Counted from the first letter of the stretch, positions 12,141 through 24,400 are shown. The stretch: DNA of 64,000 nucleotides from Pieris napi (GCF_905475465.1 NC_062236.1:7264001-7328000); one strand, 5' to 3'. Notes: generated by a model not told the origin, from the sequence alone. Translations and numbers: made by a program.

Positions 12141-13090
12141 ATGTTATACACATAACGCTCAGACTAGCGCAGAGTGGAGGCGTCGCCATGCGCCATCTTT
12201 TTCACCTATATCATATTCATCTTTTTTCTATAATTAAGGTAAAAAATTGTATCATGGAAATAATATGTAAGCGCGCGTCTGGAGGAGCGTGGCGCTTTCT
12301 TCCTCTTCAGCTTCTGATATAAGCATAACCAGTGTATACAGTTGAGCGAATAGTATTCAAGAATGTACAAAAGTCTCTGAACTGGTTCCGGCCTTTTGAA
12401 TAGGTCGTACACACGTTATTGTCGCGCGTTATAGTTAAAAAACATGACACGTTGAGTCGCTTTGACTCTGCGCCAATGTGAACTGAGCCTAAAAATTTGG
12501 AAAAGGTATCGTTAAAAATTACGTAAAAGCCAGTGTACATTTAAATTTTACATATTGGGCGTAGACTGTTTTACTTGAGCGAGCTCCTACTGTTCAAATA
12601 CGAGACTTCGCTTTAAGTCTAACTCATGTATGTCAAAAATGTATTGGATTTTATGGTACGAGAGTCATAGTTCACGCTAAGCCTAGCTTCTAAATATCAC
12701 TCTAAGAGGCTGATTTGCACCACAAACGTAGCGTTCTCTATAGTGTCGGAGGAAGACTCATTTAATTAAAACTCTATTTATATTAAATAACCGTACTAGG
12801 TATGTACCTACTTGTTATTTATACGTTTATAAAGATTGTCTAAATGTTTACCACCTGCAATAATACCTATATATGATGGACATCAGTCAATCAATCAGGT
12901 GATTGATGAGTTAGTAGCTGATGGTCCATTTGATGATTATCTTTTTGGATTATTATTGTAAGTTAGGGTTGTATTCTAAATGAATTTATTTCATTAAAAT
13001 ATTGTACAATACACAGTGTTGTTCGAGTGGTTTCGGGATATTTAATCGTAAAAAAGTATTAATTTATTTTTATGTGTTGTATGTTAAGAG
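12141..13090. other. Intergenic, imperfect palindrome at about 12875-12945
   Basis: No gene is recognised. A segment at about 12600-12690 (TGTCAAAAATGTATTGGA, then CACGCTAAGCCTAG) is repeated near 63410-63540. At 12875-12945 the words GATGGACATCAG and CTGATGGTCCAT flank CAATCAGGTGATTG, making an imperfect hairpin. Confidence 0.4.
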
Positions 13091-13262
13091 TAGTGTTGGC
13101 CTAGTGGTTCAAGCGTGCAGCTCTTATCCCGATGTGGATCCCGGTTATGTGCCAATGGACTTTTCTTGCCACGTGCGCAATTGAAACTCGCTCCTAAAAA
13201 GGAAATGTGAGGAAATTGGCATGACTTAGACTTAAAAATCAACAGTGTGTGTCAGGCGCACT
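13091..13262 (+). mobile_element. tRNA-derived SINE, family 1, 3'-truncated
   Basis: The head GTGTTGGCCTAGTGGTTCAA, then CCAATGGACTTTTC, GTGCGCAATTGAAACTCGCT and GTGTGTCAGGCGCA follow the family 1 consensus and then stop in an A-rich run. The box B region is degraded (GGATCCCGGTTAT). Confidence 0.8.
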
Positions 13263-13851
13263 TTAAAATAAAAAAAAACATAATCACGAAGACAGGGGTT
13301 TTAGCGTTTTCTTTATAATTAAGTATGTTACTATAAAAAAAATTAAACCACACCTAAGTAGGTACATATCAATTGACAAGTCGAATTGGTTAATCACATA
13401 TGTGCTATCAAAAAATTAAAAGGTAGATTAATTGGGACTTTAATAATTAATTATTTTAATAACACTTACAATTATTTGTAGTCTAAAACACACTAAAGCT
13501 GTCTATCTCCTTTCAGTACCTACGGATAAAACGCAAACAGAAGCGTACCTATTTTATTTTAATTAATTTTTTCAAGTGAAATCAAAGATAGCGGACATGA
13601 TGGCAACCCTAGTTTTTGAATAGTTCCATAGTTATAATTTGCCTTAATCACATAGAAACGTCAACAAACACACTGACAACTAATTTTAAACAGACCACAT
13701 ACGTACAATGAAACCGCATTAAACTGGTCGACAAAATATACAATTCGTATACAAACACGACCTAAATCCATTTTAATTTTTAACAGTCTATTTTCAGTAT
13801 AAAAATAATACAATAATATTTTAGATTGCTTATTGTTACATTTTTCCGTTC

Positions 13852-13891
13852 GTTGCCATGGTTACATTGTCTCCATGGTAACCATAGTAAC
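13852..13891. promoter_or_regulatory. X-box-like palindromes (possible RFX sites)
   Basis: GTTGCCATGGTTAC at 13852-13865 is one base from the ideal palindromic X-box. A second half-related site, CCATGGTAACCATAGTAAC, begins 7 bp later. RFX factors bind such sites in animals. No nearby transcript is seen, so function is speculative. Confidence 0.35.
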
Positions 13892-13950
13892 AAATAGCTT
13901 TTACCTCATTTTATAATAACGATTAAGCTGTGAAACACTTATAATACTGT

Positions 13951-15552
13951 GGTAGGGGAGCCCAAGAGGGGATTTCGGGATTTACTAAAGCGCGGCAGAT
14001 TAATATATAGGGGGATACCTTGTACCCGGTTAAGTACCTCCACAAAATATGAGGCCCATATATAAGGCCGCACGTGAAGGAGACAGGATCAGTTTAGTAA
14101 AAAAAAATTGACCATCAGAAATTCCCGAGCGCGTCAGATTAAGGTAGGGTGAGTTAATTACATCCTAAAAAGTGTATATTCCACTAATCTGACAATTTGA
14201 GAGTGACGAAAAAAAAGGGGAGGGCAACAAAGTTGTAAAAAAAAAACGTCATCTCGACATTCTCGAGCGTAGCTAATTTTTTTTTATTTTGAAGGAAATA
14301 ATTCAAGAATAATGAAAAATATATAATCTGACTATTTCCGCAAGCCGAAATAACAAAAATTCGTCGATAAAGTTAAATGCGTGCAGCTGCGTGATGCCTA
14401 CATTTCCTTAAACCGATCGGAATCTACTAAACGGCGTTCTAAATATTTCCCTCAAAATTACATTTCCTGTGAATTTGAACCGATTCGGACCGATAGATTT
14501 TGAGAAATTTTGAAAAATCTTAAAAAAATAAGAAATATTTTTTTTTAAAGTGGTTTCTTTATCGATCAATTTCAAAAACTAATCCGCCTTTGAGCTTGAA
14601 AAACCACGTCGATCGCCACCAAGCTGGTCAAAAGCGGTTGATTCGTTCGAGAGATATCGTACACGAAAGAAACCCGAAAAAGTGTTGTTTCGGGATTACT
14701 CCGAAATTTGTGGTTCGATTAATTAAAATTGCAAAATTATTTATGAGGATGATAAAACTGCGTCGAATGCCGCCAACCGCGTGAAAATTGCTTGATCCAT
14801 TCAAAAGTTATTGCGGTTTGAAAATTCCAAAAATAGTGTTCTATGAAACTTCTATCAGACTTTCGAGCTGGGAGAGCTCAAATGCATAGAAATGTTATTT
14901 CTTTGAACTCAGCGAGCTCAAAATATCAATTTTAAGTGCCCAGGAATGGAATTAGCGGGAAGTTGCAGGGATGGCCCTTTAGGTGAACCGTTTTTCTATT
15001 TTTTTTTTGTCAGATCAGGCGAATCCCTCTAGATAATCGTCAGATTATGAGACAGTACGTTTAGAACATAAAGATGAACCACATATATCTTAATCTGACG
15101 CGCTTGAGTATTTCAAAATTGCGATTTTTTTTTGCAAATTAAGAAAATGGCTGTGGGTTTGCGTCCCATCGAAATCGTCAGATTAGTGAATGAGAGCTTT
15201 TTTTTGGTGCACTTAACACTCCCTTAGAAAATCTGACGCGCTCGATAAAATTTTTTTTTTTTTAATTTTCAACCCTTAAATACAACCACCCGCATCATGC
15301 AAACGATCAGATTAACATACGTACATTATTAAAAATACGTAGGGCATAGATGCTATCAATATCTGACGCGCTCGAGGATGTCCATGCAACAGTTTTTTTT
15401 TACATATTTAACTATCTATAGCCGCTTCCCCCACCGATGAAAAGGAATTTATCATATAACATTTTTTTCTTCTTTTTATCTAAGCTTTGCATCCCAATAG
15501 GTCTCTACGACGCTCGAGTAAATCCCCATTTAGCATCGTGGGCTCCCCTACC
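13951..15552. mobile_element. 1.6 kb terminal-inverted-repeat element with hairpin array, unknown family
   Basis: The left end GGTAGGGGAGCCCA is exactly inverted at the right end. The similarity continues imperfectly for about 45 bp (both arms contain GGGATTTACT and a CGAGCG/AAGCGCG word). Flanking 5-mers ACTGT and ACTGG suggest a short target duplication. Inside, the word CGTCAGATTA and its reverse TAATCTGACG occur as pairs 43-46 nt apart: 14133/14185, 15038/15091, 15176/15230, 15307/15361, and a degraded pair at 14267/14324. Most pairs carry a GCGCTCGA extension. The middle (about 14380-14990) has no frame longer than 64 codons. It is a non-autonomous DNA element by structure; I cannot place it in a superfamily. 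Confidence 0.75.
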
Positions 15553-15853
15553 ACTGGAACAATACATTTAAAGGGGTATTAGTCATCAGGTACATGTATA
15601 TCATTTTCTTTTAATCCAAGATTTTTCAACATTACTATTTTTTCTTTTATGTTTTGATTTATTTCAGCGGTTAAACAGATATTATGTCTAAGTACATAAA
15701 CGTCTAAATGTTTATGTTATATTTAATAGCTGGAATGAAAAGCTATTGTTAAACCTCCTTTGTGAATTAGCAAATATAATGTAAACAATGACGAACGGAC
15801 TTATTTATAAACGTATTATAGAACTGAACTCTCAACTCTTTCTTTCTCTCTTG

Positions 15854-15982
15854 GCTTGACTTTCTTTCTATGTGTGTCATTTTAAACTCGCTCATATGGT
15901 GAAGGAAAACATCATGAGGAAACCGGCATGCCTTAGACCCAAAAACTCGACGACGTGTGTCAGGCACAAGTGCTGATCTCCT
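15854..15982 (+). mobile_element. SINE family 1 body fragment
   Basis: GACTTTCTTTCTATGTGTG, GGTGAAGGAAAACATCATGA, GGAAACCGGCATGCCTTAGA, GACGTGTGTCAGGCACA. It lacks both the tRNA head and the 3' end. Confidence 0.8.
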
Positions 15983-17525
15983 AAGGTTGTGTAGCACTGT
16001 ATTCTTTTAAGACACTGAAATACTAAAATAATATTTTATAGGCGTAATAATAGAATACCTCGAGGTGGTGTGACAATCATTCCGGTATTTCTTACATAGG
16101 ATTGGTATTTCAAGAGAAACAGAACATGATTCGATATGATTTTATATTTTTCTCCTAAGGGTCTAATTATACACATAGCCTGGCTGGCGAGTGTGTTGCC
16201 AAAGTTTTAGAAGTTGGTACGCCGTACGACCTTTTCAAAATATATTTAAAATTAGATTAATATCGAAAGCTTAAAGCTATTTGAAATGAACGAAAAATAT
16301 CAAATACAATTATGAAAAGATGACATTTTCTCAAACACTATCTTTTTATATCGAAAAGCTCAATTTAGCCAAGCATCAAATTTTTCTGCACCTACCTCTT
16401 CATCTAGTGTAAAATCTATAAGTTATTCTTTACCGTTTACCAAAGGAATAAAGTCTAATTTAAAATTTTCTCATTCTGTGATCTCAACACACTCATTCGA
16501 ACAAATTAAAGCTGAGGTGACATTTCAGCACTATTTACCTACAGCGTGTTCACTTAAGTCCTATTTCAATATGTTTGATAAATAAATCACTTAATTATTT
16601 ATTGAACTAACTAACGTAATAAAATATACATTAATTTAATAATTAAATAAAATAAGTGAATAACAGTTATATTTACAACAAAAGTTTTAGCGGCTATTAC
16701 GGTGGTAGCACCACACAGCGGTTATAAAACACCCTTCCTGCTTAGGGGGTAATAAAAGCAACTAGGGTTAATTTCAGTGCTACATCCCTTCATATGCCTA
16801 AAATTGCAACGCTTCCATCAATTTCTAAACAAAAGACTAAGTACGAGTCGCTTTACCTGGCAAACGTCGTCGTTAATAGACGTTATTTCCTCATGAACTG
16901 TTTCTGAAACGTGTGAACAATGTCAAAAATATACGGATTACACGACCATAGGCAAAAGATCCAAGAGAAGTAACAGAAAAAACTATTGCTATTTCTGAAG
17001 CAAACTGTATACAAAAGTGCTATTAACTCATAAGGAGCGGTCAGGTGTAGAGGAGGGGTGAGGGGGGAGGTCGTCGGGAGGGACAATCGGCCTCTAATGA
17101 GTCGCCGCTCCAATAATAATTATCTATCTACACTTTTGCTCGACTTTTCATTCTTATTCTAGGGTTGTCGATTTAAATAGGATTTTTATTAATAATGTAT
17201 GAACTTAACCCATGTGCACTCCATCTGTCTCCAGGTCTAGCTGGACTCTACCTTAAATTAATATTATATTATATATTTTTGGATATTTTAAATTATATAA
17301 TATGTTATAAAAAATTTTAATTAAAATTACTTTTATTTTTATGTAAGTGTCATTACTATTCTGCCGTGGTGTGATTGTGTTTATGTACGAGAAAACGAAT
17401 TTCAAAATCTAGTAATGTTTATAATAAAACAGGAGTATGATTTTTATACTATTATATATATAAGTCATATATTATTAAATATACTTAAATTGTCATTATG
17501 ACAAAAAGAATGAAAAAAACGAATG
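15983..17525. other. Intergenic, nothing recognised
   Basis: AT-rich. A purine-rich patch at 17040-17090 (GGAGGGGTGAGGGGGGAGG) drives a spurious minus-strand frame at 16883-17113. No gene is supported. Confidence 0.4.
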
Positions 17526-17868
17526 TCAGCCTTGCGATTCTGTAACTCATTTTTCGAACTCACACAGCGGTGTTCGCATTGGCGGTCGCTTTTTTTTTTT
17601 TTTTTTATAGAACGGGGGGCAAACGGGCAGGAGGCTCACCTGATGTTAAGTGATACCGCCGCCCATGGACACTCTCAATGCCAGAGGGCTCGCGAGTGCG
17701 TTGCCGGCCTTTTATGAAATGGTACGCTCTTTTCTCTCTTTGCTCTCAAATCAGTTGTGAAGCAGTCATTTTATGATTTGGCATTCTGATAAACAATAAA
17801 CTACAAGCTCCCACCTTATCAGAGAGCTGTGTGAGTTCGAAAAGTGAGTTACAGAATCGCAAAGCTGG
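17526..17868. mobile_element. MITE family B, copy 1, with nested LINE insertion
   Basis: Terminal inverted repeats of about 43 bp: left CAGCCTTGCGATTCTGTAAC, right reverse complement CAGCTTTGCGATTCTGTAAC, both continuing into TCGAACTCACACAGC. The interior is interrupted at 17591-17741 by a minus-strand LINE 3' fragment with a T17 tail. Removing the insertion restores the GGTCGCTCTCAAATC seen in the copy at 32099-32270. Other copies: 29959-30216 and 32099-32270. Confidence 0.9.
17591..17741 (-). mobile_element. LINE 3' fragment inserted into the MITE
   Basis: The T-run at 17590-17606 is the poly-A tail in reverse, followed by CGGGCAGGAGGCTCACCTGA and TGCGTTGCCGGCCTTTTA, the 3' end of the LINE family. 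GCT flanks both sides, so the target duplication is 3-4 bp or microhomology. It gives the relative age: the LINE jumped after the MITE. Confidence 0.85.
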
Positions 17869-18644
17869 AGTAAAATTGCTATTCAAAAGTGTTGTGATAA
17901 ACATATAGATATTTGATCCGTACACATTGTTTTCTTATAAAAGCGAGAACAAAGAGAATATTCAGCAATATTGAATCGAATTGAATACATTCTTTGTTGC
18001 ACTGACAACCCTATTTAAAATAATAGGAAATTTGTTTTCCGGTTCGGTAGCGGACCAATTACGGGATTAAGGAATTATTTCCACTTTTTTCTCCCCGCCA
18101 TAATTCGCCTCGGTTTCCGCCTATTGAATCTCTTTTGATTAGCCATCTTTCGGTTTTCCGCTTTCCATTGTACAACGTCACGTACGATTTAGCTCGCCTT
18201 TAAGCTTCTTACAAATTCTACTCCTTCACTTTATCTAACTTGAGTGTGGTAATTTTTTCTTTAATGTATTAACCTTTATACAAATGTATTTATTTTAAAA
18301 AGGCTTAATGACGCAACACATACAGACACAGAGAACACACAGTATACAAAAATACATGCATGTGCATCAATGACAAGTGTGCACAACATTTAAAGGGAAT
18401 CATTACAATAAACTAGATTAAGGAATACAAGTTTCTGCAATATTCAAAATGTCAGGTGTAGTTTTGACAAAAAGTGTTTTTTGTATTTCTTTATGAGGGT
18501 CGCGTTTGAGATTAAAACTGAGTCCCACGATAGATTTTTCATAACAATTTATGTAATGCTGATGTAAGTAGTGTAACTTAATAGTCAGTAACAATGCCTT
18601 ACAGAGATAGGTATAACAGCATGAACAGATATTGTTTGTTATTT
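17869..18644. other. Intergenic, nothing recognised
   Basis: AT-rich with a CG-containing patch at 18050-18190. No frame, repeat pair or RNA gene could be supported. Confidence 0.4.
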
Positions 18645-18785
18645 ATCGAACAGGGGGCAAACGAGGCTCACCAGGTAAGTGATTCCGCCACCCATGGACA
18701 CATACTGCCAGAAAGCTCCATAGCTCCAAAGCCTTTTAAGAATTTCCCATTTCTTGGAGGACCCTAAGTCGAATTGGTTTTATGG
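18645..18785 (-). mobile_element. LINE 3' fragment, diverged
   Basis: GAACAGGGGGCAAACGAGGC, a TGATTCCGCC.CCCATGGACAC block and GACCCTAAGTCGAATTGGTT match the LINE 3' family in reverse, with several deletions. Confidence 0.75.
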
Positions 18786-20607
18786 TTTAGAACAATTAAC
18801 AACTAGCAATTATGACTAATGTATAGAATATATATAGTGTTAGGGTATATTACTCCAAAGATTATAGTTATAGCACGAATACTGTAGCGAATGCTTAAAC
18901 GTTACAGTCTGCTGAATCTTCTTGGTAAAAGATGGTCTCTGGGTCCAGATAGGTATCCCATATGCCAACAGCATTCGGTTCAATGTTACTGTTTTCTCGA
19001 AGAATAACATTCACATAGTGAGAAAATTTAGGGTAATTTAGTTGTGTACACCGTGTTATGAAATTATTGAATAAAGCTTTACGCAATAAAAATAGTTGCT
19101 CTGCAAATATTAAAATAGGTGTCCATATGTCTCAATTTCGTGTTCGTTTGAAAAAAAATATTACGAGCGATCATGGCGCCAATAAAATTTGTTTTGCAAT
19201 AGCTTAAAAATTAAAATAGCAACAATCCAATTGATCTCAGAGTTTTATTGCGAGTAGCAAATGGAAGGCTCATAATTACGGCTGGCTTAGTTTCGAATGA
19301 TTTACGATAACGACAATGTAAGTGCTTCGGAAAAACTCACAAGTACTGCCTCAGACCACTCCAGTTGCCAAAAGAACCGGCGACGTACGCTCGAGTAGAA
19401 AAACGTTTTAAAGATTGCCTTCTATCGTTATAGATATTATCTTCTTATATATATATTATATATAGTTAAAAATTATGTATATAGAAGATTCTAACCGAAC
19501 TGTTTGGTATATAAAATTTAGTTTGTTAAATAAACCTAGACATTTATAACGGCGCTGAAGCTTCCGAAAGGAGGATCTTCAGGATTCCCTGGACAGCGAA
19601 AAGGAGGAACTCGTAAATTTTCAAACAACTACAAGGGACAACCCGTTTAGCTTCAGTATGTTACTGAATAATCCTGATCATCTTTAACTTAAAGAAACTT
19701 GTGGTGACCGGCAGAGTGGAAGATACGACCATTAGTAATGAAGAACGCGACTAAAGAAGAAGAAGAATAAAACCTCATTGCTTAAAATTTATTTCAGTAT
19801 TTATCATTCTAAAGTACTCTCCACAGATGGACAGAAATAATCTCTCCAAAGATAATAAAATTTCCCCTGAACTTGACCCCTTCCACCTCTCTTACTCACC
19901 TCAGTTACGCAGAGCTATCTTTCTTCTCTTTCTTTATATATCATGAAGTACGCAATAAGTTATAATTTATATTTCTCTATTATAATTAATGGTAGAAATT
20001 AGGTTTAAAGCATGCTGTATTTATCTGAGGGTTTACAATTAGGTTTTATTGTCATTTTTGTTTGTGTCATCATGTCCGTTGGCAAAACATTTTTAAACAA
20101 ATACATTTTCTTTCAATCAAATTAAACTCAACTATCGTGAGTAATAAACAATCTTTTACATAGGTTAGAGATGATTTAAAACAAGATGTACGCCTTTGTT
20201 GACGACTGTACAATAAATAAGTAGCGTTGAATTGGGCAAGCGAATCTCAAGTGCTATATTAGAGGCCCGGCCGCTGCATTCGGGTTAATAGTTAGTGCTT
20301 ACGTGCACAATGTTTGTAACCTTCGTTTTGATTTATGCGATATTCATTTGCCAACGGCATTTTGGTTGCGATTTGTTGTTCGTCTGTCGAACAGTAACGC
20401 TTGGTTTAATAATACAAAATCTTCGTACGTGTAATACATTCGTACGGGTACGTCATAACTAATGTCTCATTCCCAAGGTTAAAAATCAGCAGAAGTTTCC
20501 AAATTCCATCTGCAAAAACCAACCTAGGAGTTCGGGTGCGTCACATTCGAATTCTTCGCGAATATAACCGCATAAACAATACTTATCCAGATATAGAATA
20601 TATCTTA
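18786..20607. other. Intergenic, nothing recognised
   Basis: The minus-strand frame at 18895-19086 (63 codons) has no domain. A patch at about 19545-19770 ending in AGAAGAAGAAGAA could be a decayed retroelement C-terminus, but the frame is too broken to claim. Confidence 0.4.
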
Positions 20608-20991
20608 TCTTAATATATATAAATTACGTGTCACGTTGTTTGTCCGCTATGGACTCCTAAACTACCGAACCGATATCAATCAAATTTGCACACCGTGTGT
20701 AGTTTGATCCAACTTAAAAGATAGGATAACTTACATCTCAATTTATACCCGAAATATTATTTTATTGCAAAATATTTCTTTATTATTCGATAGTCACAAT
20801 TCTAACAGATGGCGCTGTGTCGAAAGTACCAACGTTTCACATAAGCTACAATTTAATGGCAGACCCACCATAAAAGCATGGTGGTCCCCAATCCCCATGA
20901 CTGGTGTTCTCCTACCGTTTCCCTTGAATAGTTTGCTACTATGTAATATAACAAAAACCATAGCCACAGCAACGCTTGGCCGGTCTGCTAG
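20608..20991 (+). mobile_element. Non-autonomous Helitron, 384 bp
   Basis: The 5' end TCTTAATATATATAAATTAC is followed by GTGTCACGTTGTTTGTCCGC and GAACCGATATCAATCAAATT, typical of a short lepidopteran Helitron family as I recall it. The 3' end is GCTTGGCCGGTCTG then CTAG, with T as the next base, matching the Helitron CTRR-T rule. There is no target duplication and no Rep/helicase coding. The plus-strand frame inside (20765-21016) is not a gene. Confidence 0.85.
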
Positions 20992-21224
20992 TAATATATA
21001 TTCATTAGTGGGCTGATCAATTAAAAAAAAACATTGTAAAGATTAGCCTATCTGAAACCTTATCCGCTATTTTGCTAGTAATAAAAAAAAAAGAAGAACA
21101 AGTAGGTATCGCGTTTGAGGTATTATTAACTGAGTCCCATGATAGGATTTGTCATAATAATTTTTGTAATGCTGATGTCGCCGTCAGCGACAATGCCTTA
21201 CAGAGGTAGATATGATAGTACGAA

Positions 21225-21490
21225 AAGGGCAAACGGGCAGGAAGCTCATCTGATGTTAAGTGATACCGGCGCCTATGGACACTCAATCCCAGAGAGATCG
21301 CGAGTGCGTTGCCGGCCTTTTAAAAGTAGTGGTGCGCGGCAAAAACTGCCTTAAAAACGGTCAGTTGTGGAACGACGGACGTCGAGGTGATACGGGTGGA
21401 ATTTCGTGTTCTGCCTCGACGTCCGATGAAACTCAGCAGCAGGTACCTATTAATCCGAACAACTCATCTGAACCCTTTATACTAAAGAGA
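21225..21490 (-). mobile_element. LINE 3' fragment
   Basis: Read in reverse, it carries the LINE family 3' end: GGGCAAACGGGCAGGAAGCT, GTGCGTTGCCGGCCTTTTAA, GTGGTGCGCGGCAAAAACTG and TGATACGGGTGGAATTTC. There is an internal deletion of about 90 bp compared with the copy at 28962. The plus-strand frames 21139-21499 are shadows of it. Confidence 0.85.
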
Positions 21491-23224
21491 CGACATTAAT
21501 AACTTCATTTGTTTTTCTAACTTCAGCAAATTAGTAGGTACTTCTCTGTGTAGAGAAAAAGCTTGTTCTTCAGGTTTTAAGGTTAATTATTGAGCTATGG
21601 AGTCCATTATCACTTCTGTCATGTTACGACCCATGACGAAGACATCCACAGATAACAGAAGTACGTATTTCGCCACTGTAGCGACTGTACAGTGTCATAG
21701 ATAAAGGTGAACATAAATAATTGTGAAGTGTCTAAGCAGTTTTTGTACAACCACCCTTTATGTTGAACTAGTGTTGTTCTTTTACTTTCAATTAAATAAA
21801 ATTTTTATATTTAATGATTATCGAATCAAACAAACATAATTTGATAATTTACCCTATAGCTCTCTAATCTATATACAATATATAATAAATATACTTAATC
21901 AAAACACAGATGTATGTTGGTTTCTTATTTTAATTAGATTATTTCTTTAAATTCTATGTCCGTTTAGAGTCCATATTGTATGGCTATTGACCTAAATAAT
22001 AAGTCGTTTATAAATATTAAAGAAAATTGATAACACTATTTACATACCAATGAATCAGCGTGCTTTCCGGTGACAGTGCTTAAAGCGCTGTAGGTATCCA
22101 TTTAAGAAGCAAAAAGCTGAAAAGTTAAAGAGTTTGCAGAATACACTGCCAAAGCTTCGTGCATCACTACTTGTAGACATCACTTGTTTCACCCAGTAGG
22201 TAGTCACTTGTTTCAAGGTAAGTATCTAATCTCAAACAGCTTGTTCTTGTCTGTTTACATCTTGAGAACATACACTTCACTTCATACACTTCATGTAAAA
22301 ATATTGTGCTCAGACCGTGTTAGTTTAGGGGTTAAGCGATTTTCAACCCTGGAATCACCCTTTCGAACCCCCGTTATTATTTAAGCGCAAGTTATCCTTC
22401 TCAATCCTTCCACCGTACGAGACAAGACAATTGTTCCATGAGCCTCGTACGAATAATTTCTCCAATGTTTCGAGTTTTAGCTATGACACTAATAATGAAG
22501 ATATTGATATTTTCCACCTCACCAAAGATAATGGGAAGAAATATTAGTAAAGACGGGAAAACTTTGACTTTATTTAGCAGTAACAATTTAGTTGTTTCTT
22601 TGAAATATTAAGTATTAATTGTCGTTTGTTTAATGTTAAATTTCAGTTTCCTTTTTGTCTATTAATGTTACTTATGTTGTCTGTTTCATATCCATATATT
22701 GTTTATCAATGTAATCCGTTTTGGCTATGTATATTGACTGTTTTGTTTTATTATATGTATGTTAGCCGTAAATAAATAAATAATATTATTAAGTCATAAA
22801 ATAACTTTGCATTCTAATATCCATTACCAAAGACCTAAGATTAGAAGCACTCAGAGTCAAGAGTTGGCATTAGATCGGGAACTATGAGATATGAAAGATT
22901 CGCTTAAAGCACTTGTATGCGATCAATAAATTAAATAGCAATGATATTACCGTAGTACAGTTTTGTTTACACTATTCTACATTTAAGATAATATATTTTT
23001 CTACCGGATTGAAACGTGTTGAATTCAATGGTTTTGTAATTTTATTTGCTGTTTCCTGCTTTATAACCTGAATGGAGACGGGTTGGATATATTTGTTACA
23101 AAATTGACACGTGCAATATTTATAAATTTCCGCGTTTTAATCCGGTTAGATTACAATCTGTATGTCCGTTTCTTAGATTACTCTTAAACAGTTAATAATG
23201 CAATATCTTGTTGCTACGACCCGA
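21491..23224. other. Intergenic, nothing recognised
   Basis: AT-rich. A tRNA-like GTTAGTTTAGGGGTTAAGCG at about 22318 is not followed by a foldable cloverleaf. Small frames at 22184 and 22401 have no domains. Confidence 0.4.
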
Positions 23225-23365
23225 CAGATATACCTACACCTAAAAATAATATGCGATTCACGAATCCATTTTATTACACAAAAAATTTCATCAAAATCGG
23301 TCCAGCCCTTTAGGAGGAGTTCTTTTACAATCACGCACAGAAAATTTTTATAGAGGTAGAAATGA
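23225..23365 (+). repeat. Dispersed repeat D fragment
   Basis: AAAAATTTCATCAAAATCGG, TCCAGCCCTTTAGGAGGAGT and CACGCACAGAAAATTTTTAT align with 50850-50930 in the same orientation. This is a common tail of lepidopteran retroelements or Helitron-like repeats; the class is not settled here. Confidence 0.6.
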
Positions 23366-23809
23366 TATATGATATATATATATATCTATGCTTTTTGACT
23401 GAGAAAAAGTTTTTAAGACAGACTTTGCATACCCTATGAAATCGAAATGGGCAGTCTACATAACAGGTCCAGGTCGTCTAACGTTGATAACCGTGGGATC
23501 TAACATCTCTGTCTCAAGAAACTTACAATAATTAAAAGTTAATTACTCGGTGTAAGCAACCTGTTTAAGAAAAAGATAAAATGTAAATTGTTACAAGCCA
23601 TTACAACCATTTCAAGTGGTCCTGTAAGGGTATGTTCACACTGGCTTCGAATTTGCCAATCGAGTTTATGTTAATAATTCAATAAATAAAACAGATATTT
23701 GACTATGTATTAAACGCATAAATACACAAAAATACATATAAAATATCTTTAAAAATACATCATCTTATTGAAATAAAATATAAAAGTTATCTTTTGTAAT
23801 AGACCAGTG

Positions 23810-24400
23810 CCGATAATTTTTGAAACCTAAAAAAATAATAGTAGGATGAAACCTATTGGAAAGGGAGGATAATATTATAAAAATTAAAGGAAAAATAATT
23901 TACGGGCGATCTGAGGTCGGGAAGGGGTAGGGGGGGGGGGGGGAGTATTAAGGGTAAAAAACGGTTTATCTCGATTTCCGGCAAAACTAAAAGTCCTATC
24001 GAAGAAAGTTAAATGGCAAAGTTGTAGGTAATAAAAAGATCTAATACTTTTGTATTCACACATTTCTCACATAACCTCAAAATTTATGTGAAAAATTCAA
24101 AAAATCAAGTTTTTGGTTTTTAGTTTTTATCTTTTACAAAAAAAAAATTATTTTAACGAAATTTCGTGAAAACTTACCTTTCTATGTCCCAAATACGCTG
24201 TAATTTATTTGATTAAAAATATTTATTTTTTCACATTATTTTGAATGAATATCGAAAAAACACCCTAATTTTCAATCGAAAATTCACCCGTCAAAATAAC
24301 AGCTTTTTTTAAAAAGTTGGTGTGCTTTCAGTTTGTTGAAATCTCTACTTTCCTATGGTAAAAAAATATATATACATTACCATAGTAAATCTTCTCAGAA
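23810..24400. repeat. Probable non-coding repeat with a G14 tract
   Basis: A G14 run at 23930-23943 is followed by GGTTTATCTCGATTTCCGGC and AGTCCTATCGAAGAAAGTTA, then long A/T stretches. The style recalls a widespread lepidopteran repeat, but no second copy exists in this window to prove it. There is no open frame. Confidence 0.4.

Noticed and set aside
12875..12945. Imperfect hairpin as a miRNA precursor
   Set aside because: The arms are broken by mismatches and no known insect miRNA seed was recognised.
15038..15376. Repeat-spacer pattern reminiscent of a CRISPR array
   Set aside because: The repeats alternate in orientation as inverted pairs, sit inside a TIR element and the genome is animal. 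The pattern is hairpin pairs, not direct repeats with unique spacers.
16883..17113. 76-codon minus-strand frame with Pro/Thr/Leu start
   Set aside because: The composition comes from a purine-rich tract; no family similarity.
20765..21016. 83-codon plus-strand frame
   Set aside because: Lies inside a non-coding Helitron and overruns its 3' end.
22318..22384. Possible tRNA gene (GTTAGTTTAGGGGTTAAGCG start)
   Set aside because: No matching acceptor or T-arm pairing could be built, so it does not fold as a tRNA.
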